A program made the position numbers and the translations under genes. Positions 60,727 to 64,000 of a stretch of 64,000 nucleotides of DNA are shown piece after piece (positions within the stretch are counted from its first letter, which is position 1; each line of letters opens with the position of its first letter). The notes under the pieces are model-generated. The model was given only the letters and a program-made list of their open reading frames with translations, searched no databases and was not told the DNA's origin. The DNA is taken from the NCBI RefSeq assembly GCF_014784055.1, contig NZ_CP061813.1, positions 1,746,001-1,810,000 of the forward strand, given 5' to 3'. Origin of the DNA: Polaribacter haliotis. Lineage in GTDB: Bacteria; Bacteroidota; Bacteroidia; Flavobacteriales; Flavobacteriaceae.

Positions 60727-60772
60727 AATTATATTTTCTATTTTTAATGAGTATTTTCTTTCAACTTTAATA

Positions 60773-60780
60773 CAAAAGTA
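60773..60780 (-). promoter_or_regulatory. -7 promoter box of the kduI operon
   Basis: On the - strand this reads TACTTTTG, a full TAnnTTTG match, 46 nt before the kduI ATG. The 40-bp palindrome begins 5 bases further upstream and covers the -33 region. Confidence 0.6.
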
Positions 60781-60784
60781 AGAA

Positions 60785-60824
60785 AAATATATTAAAATAC
60801 AATCGATTGTATTTTAATATATTT
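60785..60824. promoter_or_regulatory. Perfect 40-bp palindromic operator between kduI and the LacI-family gene
   Basis: All 20 base pairs of symmetry hold around ATCGAT (60802-60807); the inner 18 bases are AATACAATCGATTGTATT. It is flanked by the -7 box of kduI (60773-60780) and that of the LacI-family gene (60824-60831). A central CG step is typical of LacI-family operators, so the neighbouring regulator is the likely binder. Confidence 0.88.
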
Positions 60825-60831
60825 ATATTTG
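60824..60831 (+). promoter_or_regulatory. -7 promoter box of the second LacI-family gene
   Basis: TATATTTG overlaps the last base of the 40-bp palindrome, so bound repressor would block it. It is 77 nt upstream of ATG 60909. Confidence 0.55.
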
Positions 60832-60908
60832 CTGAAGAGTTAAATGAATAATATGTTTAATTTCACATGATAATAATAAAGACGAATCTTTAGTGCATAT
60901 TTTTAAAA

Positions 60909-61937
60909 ATGGATAATAACGAGGTAACAATACACGACATTGCTAATATTTTGGAAATAGATAGTTCCACAGTTTCCAGAGCTTTAAATAATAGCCCGCG
61001 AGTTGCCAAAAAAACAAAAGATAAAATTCTTGCCAAAGCCAATGAATTGGGATATCAAAGAAACCATTTGGCTTCTAATTTACGTAAAAGTAAAACCTTT
61101 ACTATTGGTGTAATTGTGCCAAGAATATCTCGTCATTTTTTCTCTTCTGCAATTGCCGGAATTGAAGAAACTGCTTTTAAAGCAGGCTATAATGTAATTA
61201 TTTGTCAGTCTTTAGAAAGTTTAGAAAGAGAGCAAAGTATTATAGATACTTTATTAGCAAATAGAGTTGATGGTGTTTTAGTTTCTATTTCTATGGAGAC
61301 TATTAATTACAATCATTTTAAAGGATTACAACAAAGAAATATTCCGTTTGTTTTTTTTGATAGACATTGTAATATTTCTGAAAATAGTAAAGTTGTTATC
61401 GACGATTTTGAAGCTGCTTTTACAGCTGTAGAACATTTAATTGAACAAAAAAGCACAGAAATTGCTCATTTTGCTGGGCCACAAAATTTAGAAATTTATA
61501 AAAATAGGTTTAAAGGTTATAAAGCTGCTTTAGAAAAATACAATATTCCTTTTAGAGAAGAATTGGTTATTACATCAACATTAATGGAAAAAGATGGTTC
61601 AGAAAATGTAAAAAAATTGCTGGCTTTACCTTATAAAGTAGATGGCATTTTTTGTGCGAATGATGTTGTTGCTATTGGTACAATTCAGCATCTAAAAAAA
61701 ATGAATATAAAAATTCCAGAAGAAATTGCTATTGTTGGTTTTAGTAACGAATCTATTTCTTCGGTTATAGAACCTGCATTAACAACCATAAATCAATCTG
61801 GTACCGAAATAGGAAATGTTGCTACTAAATTACTGTTAGATAAAATTTCTAACAAAACTAAAAAAGGCATCCACGAAACTATTATTGTAAAAACTAACTT
61901 AATAGAAAGAACCTCTTCTTTAAGAACTAAAAAATAA
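60909..61937 (+). CDS. LacI-family transcription regulator of the kdu locus
   Basis: This 342-aa protein has an N-terminal LacI helix-turn-helix (VTIHDIANILEIDSSTVSRALNNSPRVA), hinge helix (RNHLASNLRKSK), and a ligand domain with typical motifs (FTIGVIVPRISRHFFSSAIAGIEE, VDGIFCANDVVAIGTIQHLKK, SVIEPALTTINQSGTEIG). It lies divergently from kduI with a 40-bp palindrome between them. I infer that it represses both units, released by a uronate intermediate such as KDG. The propeller sensor gene follows 52 bases downstream. Confidence 0.93.
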   Translation: MDNNEVTIHDIANILEIDSSTVSRALNNSPRVAKKTKDKILAKANELGYQRNHLASNLRKSKTFTIGVIVPRISRHFFSSAIAGIEETAFKAGYNVIICQSLESLEREQSIIDTLLANRVDGVLVSISMETINYNHFKGLQQRNIPFVFFDRHCNISENSKVVIDDFEAAFTAVEHLIEQKSTEIAHFAGPQNLEIYKNRFKGYKAALEKYNIPFREELVITSTLMEKDGSENVKKLLALPYKVDGIFCANDVVAIGTIQHLKKMNIKIPEEIAIVGFSNESISSVIEPALTTINQSGTEIGNVATKLLLDKISNKTKKGIHETIIVKTNLIERTSSLRTKK

Positions 61938-61989
61938 ATTACTATATTTCAGTTTTAAATTCTAATAGAAATAATTTCTAACTTTAATA

Positions 61990-64000
61990 ATGAAATTTAA
62001 AAGTAGTTTACTTTCACTTTCTCTAATTTTAATAGTCGTTTTCGCATCTTTTGCGCAAGATTTTTCTACCAATAATCAATTATTAAAATTTAAACAATTT
62101 TCTTTATCTGAAGGTTTATCTCAAAGTTCGGTTTTAACTATTCTACAAGATTCAAAAGGGTTTTTATGGTTTGGAACCAGAGATGGATTAAACAAATACG
62201 ATGGGCATAATTTTAAAACTTACAGATACGATTATAAAGATGAAACTAGTATTAGTAGTAGTTTTATTAGAACTTTATTAGAAGATAATAATGGAACTAT
62301 TTGGATTGGAACCAACAATGGTTTAAATAAATATTTACCCACAGAAGATATTTTTGTTCGTTACAAACATAGCAATAATAAAAACAGTTTAATTAGTAAC
62401 GAAATTTGGAGTTCTGCACTTGCAAAAGACAATTATTTGTGGATTGGGACTAGTGCTGGATTGGAGAAATTCAACACTAAAACAGGAGAAATAACGCATG
62501 TTTTAAATGAAGATAAAAATCCGCTAAACACATCAGAAAATGAAATAAGATCGTTGTATGTTACTTCAGATGACAAACTATGGATTTGTAAGCAAAATGA
62601 CATCATCGTTTTTAACAGTAAAGAAAATAAGTTCGAGAATTTCGAATATCCTAAAAGTGGTGTAAAAGAACAAAACAGAAATTATTCTCCTGTAATTTAT
62701 CAAGATAAAGACAAAAATATCTGGTTGGGTTACAATGATGGTTTGGCAATTTTTGATGCAGATAAAAATGAATTTCAGCATTTTGTATTAGATTCTAAAA
62801 ACAGTACTCAAATTTCTACAGAAGTTAGAACCATTCATCAAGATTTTTATAATAATATCTGGATTGGAACTTACAATGGTTTGTATATTTTAAACAAAGA
62901 AAAAACAACTTTAAAACATTATACACATGATGAAAATAATGTGAATAGTTTAAGTCAGAATTCCATTTATAAGATTATTGGAGACACAAAAGGCGATGTT
63001 TGGATTGGTACGTATGCTGGAGGTGTAAATTATTACGACAGAAGTTTCGATTTGTTTAAACACTATTTAGCAGGTACAAACAATTTCAAATTAAATTATA
63101 AAGTAATTAGCTCGATTATTGAAGATCCAAAAGGCAATTTATGGATTGGTACAGAAGGTGGAGGAATTAATTATTTAGATAAGAAAACAGGGAAATTCAC
63201 CTATTACACGCATAATAAAAACAACCCAAATAGTATAAGTACTAATAATGTAAAAGCTATTTTAAGAACTAAAAATGGTAACTTTTGGATTGGAACGCAT
63301 GATGGAGGTTTAAATTTTTTAAATCCGAATAAAAAACCTTTTATCTTTAAAAAATACAAAAGTAGTACGAACTCAAATAGTTTGAGTAATGATAGAATCA
63401 TATCCTTATTCGAAGATGTCTATGGAAATATATGGATTGGAACTTCTGGAGGAGGATTAAATGTTTTGGATGTAAAAAATAATTCTTTTTTAAGAATTGA
63501 AAACTCCGAACTTACTTTTGGAGAAATAATTTTTAATATTTCTGAAACTTCAAATGATAAAATTCTTTTAGTTTCTGGAGATAATGGTTTGGCAAAAATT
63601 AATATCGATTCAAAAAAAATAACGCCAATAAATTATAAGTTAGAAAGCGAAAAAAACAATAACATTTCCATAACATTATCTGCTTATGAAGACAATTCTA
63701 AAAATATTTGGATTGGCACAGAAGGAAATAGTCTTTATTACTACAATACAACTACTAAAAAAAGCACGAAATATGGCATTGCAGAAGGTTTGCCAAATGA
63801 AGTTATTTATAGCATTTTACCTGACGATTATAATAATTTATGGTTTAGCACCAACAAAGGTTTAAGTCGTTTTAATTTAGAATCTCGTCAATTTAAAAAT
63901 TTTGGTGTTTCAGATGGTTTAGTAGAAAATGAATTCAATTATGGTTCTAAATTAAAGTTAAAAAACAAAGAATTAATGTTTGGTAGCGCAAACGGAATTG
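61990..64000 (+). CDS. Hybrid two-component system-like propeller sensor (3' end beyond window)
   Basis: The frame opens at ATG 61990 and stays open for at least 670 codons to the window edge, so it is partial. It has a signal peptide (SLLSLSLILIVVFASFAQ) and repeated propeller motifs (LQDSKGFLWFGTRDGLNKYDG, LLEDNNGTIWIGTNNGLNKY), typical of the periplasmic two-bladed sensor domain of Bacteroidota hybrid regulators. Those proteins detect an oligosaccharide and carry kinase, receiver and AraC domains further on; these would lie outside the window and are not seen. It probably senses the polysaccharide degraded by this locus. Confidence 0.88.
   Translation, partial: MKFKSSLLSLSLILIVVFASFAQDFSTNNQLLKFKQFSLSEGLSQSSVLTILQDSKGFLWFGTRDGLNKYDGHNFKTYRYDYKDETSISSSFIRTLLEDNNGTIWIGTNNGLNKYLPTEDIFVRYKHSNNKNSLISNEIWSSALAKDNYLWIGTSAGLEKFNTKTGEITHVLNEDKNPLNTSENEIRSLYVTSDDKLWICKQNDIIVFNSKENKFENFEYPKSGVKEQNRNYSPVIYQDKDKNIWLGYNDGLAIFDADKNEFQHFVLDSKNSTQISTEVRTIHQDFYNNIWIGTYNGLYILNKEKTTLKHYTHDENNVNSLSQNSIYKIIGDTKGDVWIGTYAGGVNYYDRSFDLFKHYLAGTNNFKLNYKVISSIIEDPKGNLWIGTEGGGINYLDKKTGKFTYYTHNKNNPNSISTNNVKAILRTKNGNFWIGTHDGGLNFLNPNKKPFIFKKYKSSTNSNSLSNDRIISLFEDVYGNIWIGTSGGGLNVLDVKNNSFLRIENSELTFGEIIFNISETSNDKILLVSGDNGLAKINIDSKKITPINYKLESEKNNNISITLSAYEDNSKNIWIGTEGNSLYYYNTTTKKSTKYGIAEGLPNEVIYSILPDDYNNLWFSTNKGLSRFNLESRQFKNFGVSDGLVENEFNYGSKLKLKNKELMFGSANGI

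Noticed and set aside
1..64000. tRNA, rRNA, insertion sequences, prophage or toxin-antitoxin genes
   Set aside because: Looked for on both strands; no cloverleaf, transposase, phage or toxin-antitoxin signature was seen by eye, though a dedicated RNA search was not possible.

Overview
The window is AT-rich DNA from a member of the Bacteroidota, most likely a marine Flavobacteriaceae of the Polaribacter/Tenacibaculum type (inference). The evidence is a SusD-like lipoprotein, type IX secretion (T9SS) C-terminal sorting signals on two large surface proteins, PorP/SprF and DUF5723-like barrels, a fused CcoN-CcoO cbb3 oxidase subunit, a hybrid two-component propeller regulator, a lipidated TamA (TamL type), and recurrent TAnnTTTG-type -7 boxes, the Bacteroidota promoter signature. 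I support 51 protein genes. Three of them are under 60 codons (ccoQ, ccoS and a 55-aa peptide gene at 21458-21625), and one runs off the right edge. I see no rRNA, tRNA, insertion sequence, prophage or CRISPR array.

Layout. 1-2.0 kb: the end of a SusC/D-type uptake locus and a small lipoprotein. 2.1-8.3 kb: housekeeping genes (rlmB, rhomboid protease, rarA, yjjG nucleotidase) around an uncharacterised envelope operon (lipoprotein, DUF5723-like barrel, secreted protein). 8.4-15.0 kb: a glycan cluster with a glycosyltransferase and flippase on the + strand facing a GNAT, two polysaccharide deacetylases and a FemAB-like transferase on the - strand. 15.0-18.9 kb: an unusual repeat block, radC and the trkA-trkH potassium uptake pair. 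19.0-23.5 kb: a T9SS surface protein with a tiny exported peptide gene, then murI and a PorP/SprF protein. 23.8-29.5 kb: a soluble six-PAS histidine kinase, a NarL-type regulator, a lone receiver and two small envelope proteins.

29.7-40.9 kb is a microaerobic respiration region. ccoS-ccoNO-ccoQ-ccoP-ccoG-ccoH-tauE/safE form one operon, ccoI-cupin-hemN a second, and an Fnr-type regulator gene diverges from the second. Both operons carry an Fnr-like palindrome at exactly the same distance from the -7 box, so the regulator probably activates both. 40.9-48.3 kb is tamB-tamL. 48.5-55.0 kb is an amino-sugar operon (nucleotidyltransferase, sugar 1-kinase-like protein, sugar MFS transporter, NagB/PIG-L fusion) diverging from a LacI-family gene, with two LacI-like operators between them.

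55.1-64.0 kb is a uronic-acid polysaccharide utilisation locus: a secreted beta-helix lyase-like protein, a DUF4861 lipoprotein, kduD and kduI, a second LacI-family regulator, and a truncated propeller sensor. A perfect 40-bp palindrome lies between the divergent kduI and LacI promoters.

The most notable observations are the 40-bp palindrome, the matched Fnr-like sites, the 55-aa exported peptide gene, a nine-copy CAGTCT array inside an inverted repeat, and six genes whose -7 box sits only 4-5 nt before the start codon, implying leaderless mRNAs.
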